Of a stretch of 64,000 nucleotides of DNA, positions 21,385 through 33,600 are shown in pieces. Position 1 is the first letter of the stretch, and every line of letters starts with the position of its first letter. The notes beneath the pieces are model-generated. The model saw nothing but the letters and a program-made list of their open reading frames with translations. It was not told where the DNA came from and did not search any database. Location of the stretch: NCBI GenBank assembly GCA_033064195.1, contig JARBJD010000002.1:248001-312000 (forward strand), in the 5' to 3' direction. The translations under genes and the position numbers were made by a program. This stretch comes from Blattamonas nauphoetae. Its lineage: Eukaryota; Preaxostyla; Oxymonadida.

Positions 21385-24300
21385 TTAGAGATCCATATCC
21401 CCATCCATATCAAATCCTGTCGCCCCATCATCAAGCTCTCCGGCATCCTGATCTTCGTCTGCCCATTCTGTATCTCCAACATCAAATTGATCGTTGCCAT
21501 CATCGTTTTCTTCCTCCTCGAGACGATTCTCAGCAATGTAGCCATCCACAAGTGCGTCTAACTCGATGAAAGCTCGGTCGACGTTCTCGATTGTGGGTCT
21601 GCCGTTGTGAGAGGAGAGCAAGTACTCGATTTGTTGGACGGCCTGTCGGACATTTTGTTGGACGAGGAAGGCAAAATGAAGGAGATGACCGGAGAACTGA
21701 TTGGCCCAATGGAAAGGCGAGATGAGCGTTGCAAAGCGCAGGTTGAGGTCTTGTTTCGACGGGAAGGGCGGAGCACGGAAGGCATATGGTGAATAAGACG
21801 CTTGTGAATCCTCCTCTTCTTCCTCGTCAGCCTGCTCCTCCTCAACTGCTCCACCATCCTCCTTGTCCTGTCCTTCATCACTGCCCATCCCATCGTCACT
21901 CTCGTCTTCTGCGCGTTCCTCTTCTTCTCCCTCTTCGCCTTCGCTTCCCTCGTCACCGTTTTGGTCCTCGTCTGTGATGACAAGGCTTTTCGGTTCGTGC
22001 CATTCAAAAACACGTTGGTACAACTCGACCCAGAACGACGGTTCCCGCAACTCGGTCACCCCAATTCCAGGTGCCCCTTTGTCCTTATTCTTGTCGTCTT
22101 TCTTGCTCCTCTTTTTGCGTTCGTCTTCGAGAGAAAACCAGACGAAAGGTCCAGAGTTGAACATTGCATCCAAGCAAACAGCAAACGCGTGCAGAGGAAG
22201 AGCTACCTTCTCACATTCTTCGACGAGCATGCTCACTTTGTGGAAGATCGGGGGGATCTCAAGGGCCGGCTTCCTGACAACGCCGGCCTTAATCTCTTCC
22301 TTCGTCAGTGGCTGATTCGAGTTCTCGATCGCATCGAGGAGACCGGTATAGAACTTGTTCCACCGATCGTAGGTGAACGGCTCTGTGATTAGATCGCCCT
22401 CAAAGGTGCCTTTCTGAGGGAGAGAATCCAATCCAAATTGTCTGATCGGAGCTTTTCGCCAATCACCGTTAATGTGTCGTTCTCGGAGCTGTGCAGACTT
22501 GCGTTGTTCGATTGCAGAGAATGGAGTGTCTGGAACGAGCGATGTTTGCTGTGAATAGAGTTCGAGTGGAATGCTCCCATCTTCCGTTGATGGGATGAGA
22601 GCGGTCGGGATTGGATTCTCGTCATTTTGGAAGAATGACAAGAAGAAATCGCGTGGGAGAACAAAAGGATTGAGTGGCCCGCCATTAGCGAGTGGATTGA
22701 CCAGTGTGCCATCCAGCTCATCTTCACACGGGATGGGGTTGAGGACGAGTGGATTCAGGCCTTGCGGAAGTGGGTCATCCGGAGAGTCGTCCTGCGGGTA
22801 GATGTCTTGGTCCGTCTGAGGAGATGAAAAAGAAGAAAAGAACAAACTCTGATCTCAAAATCGGAACAGCCAAGGTCTTCGAGGAGGTTCCGTTTCTGTT
22901 CGTCTGTTCTGATTTGAATAAAGAGCGGATTGTGTCGAGGATTAAACCGAAGGCGTCGCATTTCCATGATTTCGGCGATCCCCAGCCATGAACTATCACC
23001 GCCTGGACTCGCGTCAGTCTTGTCTTTCGGTGCACCCGGCTTGCCTTTTGCATCCTTCGCGGGAGCAGCGGCTGGTTTTTTTGCTGGTTTGGGTTTTGTG
23101 CCCTTCTCCTTCGCGTCAGCTTCTTCACGCAACCTCTCCTTCTCATTCACCCACGACTCTCGAAGCTCGCTGTTCTGTTGTTTCACACGTTCGATGGTGA
23201 CGAGTTCTCTCCCGAGAGTGCTCAGTCCGCCATTCTCGTAGTATTTTGACGCACCGCTTGATGTTTCTTCTCCGCCAATATTGACCGGGTGTTTGTGGAG
23301 AAGTTGATCAAACTCATAGTCGAACTCAACTCCGCTGGCAATCCGTTCAGCAGCTTCTGGGACAGAATCGACAAGCTCAGTGACGATTCGTCGAATGTAG
23401 AGAGATTCGGCTTCAAAAGGAGTGACAACCTCGTCCAGCTTGTCTGCATTGTCAAACATGGAATCAAGCAATGCTGGATCGTAAGGAGGAAGATTCGGGT
23501 AGACAAAATCTGTTTCGTCCTGTTTCAGCTTTTGGGGGACTGCTTGTTCATCTTCCCCCTGCTCAATTTTCTTCTGTTCGATGAAAAGGTCCGCCTTGGC
23601 GTTGAGGGAGAGAGTCTCGGGAGGCGGGACTCCTTCGACATCAGCCAAGGAAGAGATGAAGGGAAACGCGGAGTATTGGTAGAGGAGGTCGAAAGCGTTC
23701 TGCGCGGCTTCCTTCACTTCTGCGTCAGGGATTTGGAGGATCAGGGATTCGGCCTCGCTGATGTGCCATTGCCACAGGTCGCCTGGAATCCCAGTTGTGT
23801 CAATATCGTCCTCGTTCTCTTCTTTGTTTTCTTCGGACTGAGGAATGTTTTCTTCGTTTTGCTCGGGAGAGCGCCATTCCTCGAAAGTGACGTCGAGATT
23901 CATTCCGATGCATCTCCAGACAGTTCCCATGAGTTTTTCCCAATAATTGAGAGCAGACGGAGTTGAATAAAGGCGAATATTGCTTGGAATTGATGGGCCA
24001 CACCATCCCATCACTCCAACAGGACACAGTCCTCGCCCGATCGGATCGTTATTCTGATACTCGAAGAGAGCAGCCTCAACGTCGATTGGGCGCTCTGGGC
24101 CAATGATGAGGTTTACGTCGAACACGACATCGCTGATAATGTCTCTCATGATTCTGGCTGTCACATCTCGTTCGAACTCATCGTGGAGTCGATTGAGAGG
24201 GATGATTGAGGGCTTTGGGAGGAGTGCGTGACCAGCGCAAGAGATGGCGAACGGATCGGAGTGTCCGCGCGGAGGGGGACTGCAAAGAAGATAGAAGAGA

Positions 24301-26020
24301 TCGGCGAAGAGGCCTGGGGAGGGAGTGTGGAAAGAGAAGGTGAGTCTGACAGTTGATTGCGGCATGAGGACGCCTCTTGTTGGGTTTGCCGTGAAAACAG
24401 CCCAAGTTGGGAGGACTTTTGGTGGTTGATTGGGGATGTCCGTGAGAATGGTGGGTGGGGTGATGTGTTGGAGAATGAAATGGACACAGGATCGTCCTGT
24501 ATTTTTGATCTCGACTGACTGCGTCGCCAACTCTCCGACACGTGACAAGAATGAGACAGAGGAGTTGCTAACTGTGACTGGACATTCGGAGTGTTGGACG
24601 CTTTGCTCAGGGTCAGGTTCTGACCTCCTTGCGAGCGAAAGCTCTTTCTGTCTCTTTTCTTCAGCATTCTTTTCCTCCTCTTCTCGCTTCCGTTGGATCT
24701 GCTTCTGTGATTCTTCTGCTTTCTTCAATCCGACTTGAAGCGATTCCCCAGTGACCACTAACCCCCCATCCTCGTCCTCCATTGCCAGCGGATAAATCAT
24801 CTTCTTCTTCGAGAGTGATTGTTGAAGGAGATCCAAAACATCCGGGGGAAGTGTCTCAAGTCCAAACTTGCGTGTTCGAGTGTTGTTCATTTGATCTTTT
24901 CCCTTCTCTTTGGGCCCCCCAATAGAGACTAGTGACTGCTGTTCTGATCTGGTTGGTGATCCCGATCTTGACTTGGTCGTTGACGGAAAGTGAACAATTT
25001 CTCTGAATCGGACATGAAAAAGGAAAATATCAGACTGTGCTGAAACAGGTTCGTGAACTGTTGATGTTAAGTCGTTGATTACGACATAACGTTCGTTTGC
25101 TCCACGAAGAGACATTTCCCAAGCATTCGTGGCATGCCGTCCCTGATGAAACGTTAATTCCTGATAGGAAAATCACATACCCACATGCCGACGGCGTTTG
25201 ATGCCATTTTCCTTGCTTCGACTGTCTCCCTGTAATTCTCGGCATGAGTCATGGTAAGGTCTTCAACAGACTAGTAAGATACAGAGTGAACTGAGACAGA
25301 GAGAAAACCCGTTTCGTTCGTTTTGCTAAACGTTCACGCATCTGTTGCCATTTTGCTTGGTATTTTTCCCAACTTGCGAGTGCATGTTCATCACGTGACA
25401 TCCTAGAGGCAGAAAACAATGACACGAAACAAAAAAGCAGTACGCGATTGCATCCGAAGGATTATACGGTGACAGTGGTTGTTCAAAATCCTGGGCAAGA
25501 TTTGAGCTCTAAGCAATGAGAAAATGAGAACGAAAAAATGAAAACAGATGGTTGATGTAATTGTTGCTGCGTGGAGGTTTGTTGGGGATGAATCTCATTC
25601 TGTAAGTAGAGATAGATGAAAAATGGATTGATGACGAACCTGGACGATTGCATCTTGCCTTTGGTTTGTTTCAGGATTTGAAGTGGGTGGAACTCTCGGA
25701 GTATGAATTGAATCAACACCAAATTCATCATCATCTCCAAAGTAATCAAAGTTTCGATGAGGCTTTTGGTATGACTGTTGATACGTCGTCTGAGTCGAAA
25801 TTTGAGGTTGGCTTTGCTTCTTTCCCATTTGTTTGTTACGTGTTGGAGAATCAGGTCTTCTTGATTGTGAATTACCGTTGTTTTGGGAGAGTGGAGGTAG
25901 ACGCGATTGACTCGTCCGATTTTGCCCCGTTGGCGAATTTAACCGTTCCTGACTTAGACTTCTTCGTGCAGACGATACATAAGCGACTCCATTCTCGTTT
26001 CCTTTTAGTTTTGTATTCAT
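21385..26020 (-). CDS. MYCBP-associated protein (MYCBPAP)-like, axonemal
   Basis: Seven exons run from Met 26020 to the stop at 21385 and give about 1475 residues. Introns lie near 25600-25639, 25509-25545, 25403-25443, 25271-25308, a very short one near 25161-25180, and 22816-22847. After a low-complexity start comes MSRDEHALASWEKYQAKWQQ, matching the family's helical box that opens with a charged -D-x-x-A-L-x-x-W- pattern. Next are EDLTMTHAENYRETVEARK, a KFGLETLPPDVLDLL region and an ASH-like beta domain (SVSFLSRVGELATQSVEIKNTGRSCVHFIL; LMPQSTVRLTFSFHTPSPGLF). The C-terminal half is helical with KKPAAAPAKDAKG-type repeats and an acidic tail ending DGDMDL. MYCBPAP is an axonemal central-apparatus-associated protein in animals. 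Homology rests on box order, not on an alignment. Confidence 0.6.
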
Positions 26021-26139
26021 AATGAGAAAGAGAGCTTTGTAACAAGAAACCATACTTTAATTTTCAAACACATCTGATTCAACTCGTGGGAAATCAGACC
26101 ATTTTCAACAAGAATGAGATGAAGTGAGAAGATATTATG

Positions 26140-27560
26140 TTACTTCATGCATAGAGTCTCTTCTTTCCATTTCAAAATGGTTTCGAGAAAATGGATGCCC
26201 AAAGAAGAGACATCTTTGTTGTCTTCACATATAGCCCAAGAAATTGTTTATGTCATCCAATTTTCAAGCCTACTTTTGGATGTCCTTCAACCAGAGATCC
26301 GATTCTGCATGAAACATCGAGTTCGACATTCTTCGATCACACTGGAACAGGATCCCTCCAAACAATTATCATTTTATTATCTGAGTTGCCAGCTCCGAGA
26401 TTACTGCCTTCTAGCGATTTCTGCACTCTCCCTGACCGAGAATCCACTCTTCGATTTTCTGATGAGTGCCCTTCATTTTGTCGAACGAATAGCAATTTGC
26501 GGAGGAGAGACAGAACCACGAGTCGACTACTACTCCACAACTGAGACTCATCTGAGAACTATTTCAACACAACAAGTCACACCATCGTATCAATCACAAA
26601 CGCCACCCCCCATGGACCATCCCGTCCTTCCCTCACACGGAGCGAGCTTCAATCTCTCGCCTTTTCTATCATGTCGCTCTATCAATCTCTCATTCAGCTG
26701 TCATCTCTTTCCTACTCTTTCTATTTCACCGACATTGATTTCAAAAAAGAACGAGTGACTCTTCCCCATCATCTTCATCTTCTCAGCATCCTTTCAGGAA
26801 GCTTACAGCACTACAACACCAGTGTCTTGTCTCGCTTCACAGTTGGGAGTTTGACGATTGAACAGCGTGTTTGATGAAGGGTGAAGTGATCAGGAACGAT
26901 GGGAACGGAATCATCATCATTCAGAAGGAGATGACGAAATCGAACGGCACAGAAGCAAAAGCAAGAGCACTCTGTTCGATCACCTGCATTGCCGAAAACA
27001 AACTCAACTTTGACCAACTTTGGAAAGACGGGATCATCCCTCAGGTGATCTCAGATCTCCTGACAAGGAATTAGCCCTCGCTGCAGTTTATGTCATGCGG
27101 CATCTCTCAAACGGCTCTTCATCTCAAACACGACTTCTTGTGAGTGGAAACTGCATCCCTCCTCTTCGGCAGATTGTGACAGCACTGCCTCTTCTTCAGC
27201 ATCTCTACGCCTGCCCGCCTGTCTTCCCCAAGGTCGTCCAGCAGACTCCGCTGACCAAAGGACAGAAGCCAGCATCAACGACAACTCAGGAACGGTGCAT
27301 TTCTCAGGAAGTGTGATCCCTTCCTGATCATTTCTTCATCCATCCTTCTTCTTTGTCTAGTTGAGGGCCTGCAGCGACGACCTTCACTGAAGACCAAATT
27401 GCTTGGATTGAACCAAAAGTGGAAGAATGCCGACTAAGGTACATCGATTTAACACTTCCACATCATTCGTTTCCAACGGTGTCCAACAGGGCATCGCGAC
27501 TTTTATCCAGAGAAATGTTGTGAATTGTGATCGTTTATGGTAAATTTTCGCTAGAATAAA
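26140..27560 (+). pseudogene. Decayed armadillo-type repeat gene
   Basis: Two stretches read as consecutive armadillo helices: KARALCSITCIAENKLNFDQ with LWKDGIIPQVISDLL (frame from 26871), and SPDKELALAAVYVMRHLS with LVSGNCIPPLRQI (frame from 27020). Together they match one repeat plus its linker, but the frame changes between ISDLL and SPDKE and again after PPLRQI (to DSTASSSASLRL). A 23 nt GT-AG excision at 27047-27069 could also restore the frame, but it would delete the third helix of the repeat. Upstream, the frame from 26191 to 26874 is Ser/Thr-rich with one in-frame TGA. No conserved motif survives there. The simplest reading is a broken host gene just upstream of the calcium channel; sequencing indels are the alternative. 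Confidence 0.4.
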
Positions 27561-27670
27561 CCCGTCTGATGCGCGTGAACATGAGTAGATCTAAAATAAG
27601 AGAGATTCCATGTCGATCCTCCCACACTATTTTCCTGACCGGACAGAACTGAATCCTCTTCGAAAAGCTG

Positions 27671-30600
27671 ATGACTCTCGTCGACTATCAGCAAAATACC
27701 ATTCAGGAACTGTACATACGATATGGAGAAATAGTTGTCCTTAGCTACGGAACAAATCTCACCAAACTCATCCTCTCATCCGAACAGCAACCTGTTTGCA
27801 GATTTCTGACGAAGGATACCTTTACTAAGCAATCATCAACTTTTTTTCGACGATTTGGCCGTTTTTGTTGGGAAATTGTTCCAAATCTATCATTCGAACA
27901 GCTGGATAACTACTTCACAAAAATGCGCAATGGAACCCATTCTGAACGAACTTTCTGTAATAGAGAGCACACGACTAACAACAACATAGAATCTCGATCG
28001 TCAGGTCTTCCGGTTCGATATGGAGACGTCATCTGTCTTCGTTCGGTTCTCTCGAATCAATATCTTACACTTATCAATACATCTGAGGGATCTCTTGGGT
28101 GCTTGAGCAATGGCGAAGCTTATTCTACTCTGACTGTGATCCCTCAGGCACTTTATAGAAAGAGAGGAGATCCAGTGATGTGCAGTGATATGATTTCTCT
28201 CCTCTCCATCAGACTCGATCTCCAACTCACACCAGACTTATCTCAACCGATTGATCGAATACTTTTTACCCAAAATGCAGGATCTAATATCGATTCTGTC
28301 GGAATTATCGGAACATCAGCGCCAACAGGATGGACAATCGCTCGATTTGGTTCATCTCTCTTCACACCTTTTCAATCTCAATTTTCTCTCGAATCACAAT
28401 ACTCTGCGAAACTTTCTTCTCAAACGAACACCATGAATAGGAATTCTGGTGTCATTCCATCATCAGATCGCCTCATCTCAGGTGTCCCACTTCACATCAC
28501 AGAACTCAATGAATATTCAAGTCTCTCGGCTTTCTCACCACTGAGTTTTGCATCTGATTCTGAGATTATTCCTCCGCGTATCGTTCAGGAGTCCTCACTT
28601 GATTCTGAAATCAACTCGGATGGCAAAAACAAAACAACCCCATCTATTTCGTCACCAGCAATTTACTCGACTGTTCCAGTCATTCGTTCAGTCCCAACAA
28701 CATCGTTATTTTTAAGCGATGTCCCACCATTCATCTCAACATCGATACCCCCATCACCAGTCCTCCCTCCATCCTCAATCGCTCTATCTTTCCTCACTGA
28801 TAATGTAAACGTTAATGAACTGTGGGAAATTGATATTTTTTATCCCAAACAGTTTGATTCTTCCACATTTTTTGCACAACTTCCGTCCATCGGGAATTCT
28901 CTCCGGTGGGGTCAACCGTTCTGTCTTCGCCACTCTCTCACTGGTTTGTACTTGGCAATGGATCCACAAGACTTTGAGGCTCTGCTACTGTCAAACTCTG
29001 GCAAGAAAATTCCAGAAATAACATACAATTACCCCCAAAAAGATGAATACATCTACGGCCTCGAAGACATGAACAAAAGTGCAGATTCTCTCATTGTCCC
29101 CAAGCAACATGCACAAAATTCACCCGAAAGTGATGATACACATCACGATAATCAACATGAGGACCCACACGAGTCACCAGAATCGAAATCACCTGTTCAT
29201 GAACGAAGCATCATCTCTCCTCGCTTCATCCTCGCCCCAGAACCTCCTATTCCACACTGCCTCTTCACTGTTCTTTCCAATTCGCCTTCTTGTCTGGCAA
29301 GCGAACAGCTTGAGCAACGCCACACTGCTCTTTTGTACCACGTTGCCACAAAATGTGAAGTTGTCCCAATCACCGCTTTCAAACTTGGTGAGGACCAGGC
29401 GAAGTTTACAGAATACCAAGAACAACTGAAGGCCGATCTTGAACAGCCCAACACAGCTACCTCTCCCTATTCTTTCTCAGACACCCACTCTGCTATTTCA
29501 GCCACTAAATCGAAACGGATGCTCCGTCGGTCCCCATCCATGGGATCTCTTAAATCACCTTCTGTGTCGCTCAAGAAGAGTATGTCAGGAACAATGTCGA
29601 TGATGTCCAAGTCGTCTTATTCTTCGATGAATTCACTTGAAGAACAGATTTGGGGAGGCGACAGTGGATCACAACAACCGATTGAGCCTTATCGCAATGC
29701 CAAAACGCTTCATTTCCACCCACCTCACTCATCCTTTGTTACACGTCACTCCAGTCAGATTCCCACATTTCCTTTCGTCTCCGATGAGGTTGAGTTGTCT
29801 ATCCAATCGTCGCTCTATCACGACCTTCTGTTGATCACACAGCCGAACAACGGATGGATGTTGAAACGCGAGCCGATCTCATCTTCTTACTTCATCTCCA
29901 CACTCCTCTCGACATGCGGTACAATCCAAGATGATTACTTTCTTTGTGAGCGATTCTTTTCAACTCCAGAATTTTTCTCCACATCACTTGCCGAGGACAG
30001 TCGACAGGCTACTCGAACTATCAACAAAGTAACAAATGCAATCGGACTCTTTCTGTCAAACATTTCACCCGAACTCATTCCGCAACACTCTCTTGTTTAC
30101 CTTTCTCTTCTCACCTTCATCCATAACTTCAATGCGCTCCCAACAATCTTCACGAAGGATGTGGAAGGAGAGGTCCAGATCACCAACATGAACAGGATGC
30201 AAAATGCCATCTCTTCAGCTGGTCTCCTGCAACTGTGTATCCGGATTCTAACACTCACCCGAACCATGTCTGAGTGGGTCACCTCTCGTGAGAAGGCCGT
30301 CGAAACTACTCCAAAATCACAAGCAAAATCCGAAGGACGAGTTGATGGGGTGATGAAGGCTGTGTCTCTCTTCAAATCAAACACTGAGAAGACCAAAACT
30401 ACGGAGACACTTGCCCATCTGGACAGAGTTCGAAATGCGATCCAGTCACTCACAACTTCAAGCCTGTTCATCCTCTCGCTTGTCTCATTCGGAAACCATT
30501 CAGTCTCAGTCACTCTCGCTAAACACACCGACTTCATTTTGTCGTTCCTCCCCGACTGTGAGCTCCATACTGTTTGCTTGCTGTTCTCCATTTTCTCGTC

Positions 30601-33600
30601 AAACCCTTCAATGGCCGAGACCATCGATGAGAAAGTCATTGCCTCTCTCATCGCCTATGCCTTGCGGATAAAACTCTCAACAAATGCAGAAGAGGACAAA
30701 CCGGCTGTTGAAGCTCCAATCTCAGTGAAAGCTCCAATCACAGACGATGAATCAGATGAAGAGAATAAACAGGTCGTCCAACGCGACCAACCGAGTGCTT
30801 TCCAACGCTTCATTCTCAAATCTTCCATTGGAAAAGGCTCTCTTCAGCAAGCAACAAGTGCAATGATCGAACAGACCAACCAGAAATTGGCTTCTCAACT
30901 CCAGTCAATTATTCTCGTCATCAAATTTTTCACATCACTCTGCTCCTTCCATCCAGAAGCCATCGTTCTCTTCCCATTCACAAAGGGCTTTCATTCCGAC
31001 GATCTGTTCCTGCCGTCTGGTCTCCCTCTCACAAATTACTCCATCACTCTTCTCCATCGTGCTCGCCGGATCCCTTACAAAGGGCTGAACACAACCCCTG
31101 AAGATCAGAGCAATGTGGACGCTCCAACTGAAAAAGTCTCACCAAGACAACACAAACCCACTGCATCATTCACAGTTTCTCATGCCCCGAAGAAATCGGG
31201 GACAATGGCAAGCGGTGTAAAGAAGCCAGCAGCCCCCAATCCAATGTCTGGGCAGGAAGATGGAACAGTCTTCGTACGCAATCAAAAAATGATTCTCAAA
31301 TTCCTTTTCAACCTCCGATCTCGCGACGATTCAACAGAAACACAGCTCCTCCTCAACGAGCTTCATCAAGCAAAAGAGACTGATTCCGACCCCGACTCTC
31401 CTCCTCAATCCCAATCCGCTCTCTCAAATGTTTCGATGGTTCCTTACCAAGAAAATACCTCCCTCTTTCACCTTGTTCTCCTCTGTTCAGTCGTCTCTCA
31501 TGCTCCTCCTCCAAAAAACGGTACTTCATTCCATACTCTCCAATTCAAAGCCGTTCCACCTGTTCCAGGAGCTCTTCTCCATGGAAGGTTCACAACAGAC
31601 TCAAACATCTTCAACCAAACAACGGTCACGATTTCGCTCTCTGTTCCATCGTCAGGACCGAAGAATATCCTTGACTTTTTCCAACAAAAAAAACAGTCTA
31701 ACTTTACCATGGATGTCCTTCCATCGAGAGGTGGGTTCAGACAAATGGGAACTGGGACTGGAAGTCGAGGCTCGATGGCCTTGAAGTCGGGTCGGTTTTC
31801 TCGACATGAGTCTGATCTCCTCGACCCAGCAACTCAGAAGAAAGAAAAACCGATCGCTTACCTTTCGGAATATCTTGTCCAGTCTCTCGAATTGTACAGC
31901 GCTCTCTGCGGGAACGATTCCGCATCCGCAAAAAACCTCATCAGAAAGGTCTTTCCAACACGTAGTCTGATTGTGATCATGAATGCAACGGAAATTCCAG
32001 CCAATGTACGAATTGCCGCACTGAAGCTCCTTCGAGTTATGTTGATCCAGGGCAAGTCACAGTCTAACCTCGTCATCGGGAACATCTATTCAGTTGTCAA
32101 GAAGGAAAAACCACACTACCCAACATTGTCACCTGCACCGTCGATGACAACACTCTCACCAGTCATGAGTCCAACCATCCCGAATCAGAGCAAACAGGAG
32201 TCTCGCTCAACATTACAGGAATCACCTCGTCGTCTTGTTCCTCAGGATGAGGATCCATTCGGGACCCCAGAAAGGAAAGAGTCCCCTCAGGAGATGATCG
32301 AAGTCCAGTCAACTCCTGAATTGCAGTCTGGACCAAAAAGTCCTCGTGAACCAGTTGTGGATGCAGCAGACACCCCAAATGAAACCACACCAAACAATAC
32401 TGCATTTCCCAGCCCCGAATCGAGCCCAGTTGGGACGTCGCACAATTCTCTTCAATTAGTCAAAACACAACTACCAGTTAACATTCCGGTCGCACTCGAT
32501 CTGTCAACTGCCGATGCAGAAACTGACGTTCCAGATGAAATGATTCTCGATGCGATAGTTTCTTGGCTTTGCTCGTATTTCTTCAGTCTCTTCTCGCTGT
32601 TTCAGAACCAAACATCATCTGACGATAGCAGCCGTGGGGATGGCGAAGGCACACTGTCTCGACAACCATCAAAGACAAACCCACAACAACTGTCACGGTC
32701 ACCAAGTCGACTTCTTTTCCGTCGAAAGACATTCAGTCATCGATCTATGACACAAACAAGTCCCACGTTCTTCTCATCGATCATCGCAAATCCAGTCGAA
32801 ATCAACATGTACAAAAGTTCCGGTTTTTCTGATAGTGAGTTCATCCAACTTCTCCTCGAAGCAGTTCTGAGCGTTCTCTCTCTCACTCTCGGAAATTCAT
32901 ACACATTCAATTCACTGAGCCAATTTCCTCGACTTTTTGCGATCCTCGCAATGGGCAAGAAAGCCATCAAGTTTGAAGCGAGCCTCGACTCCCACGAAAC
33001 CAAAGAAGTAACATTCTATCTGGAGTCTGTCCAGATTGTTGTCGAAGACATCGCTTCTCTTTGGGAACAGGAAAAAGCCAGTAAGATTGTCAATTCATTC
33101 TGGAATGCATTCCTTCAGTACGTCGCTCCAATGGTGGTTGACTATGTTGAAAAGGACTCTCTGATTTCACTCATTCAAGATCACTCCGAGACACAACTTT
33201 CTCGGTTGAACACTCTTCAATCAGTTGTCCCAGACGATCTCCTCACGTTTGAGGACCGCGAGACAAATCGTCTTCAATTAGAACGATATCTCAACCGTTC
33301 ACATTTCTACACACTCTCTCAGTCACTGTCGAGAGTCAAGCCGTACACAGATCCAAATGGAATGGAACTTGCCGAGTATGTCGCTGGTCTTGTCTCGTCA
33401 CTCCAAAACAAAATGCAGCAATCGGCATCGCAAGCCGTTTTGCGTGAACGAGAAGCAATCGTTTTTGAACTGAATGACATTCTTATTGAAGGGAATGCGG
33501 GTAGACATGACAACCTCCAACACATTTTGGATGAGACGATACAGATCCAGTCACAAATTCCAATGTACTACATGGATCTCAATGGACACGATCCACCCAA

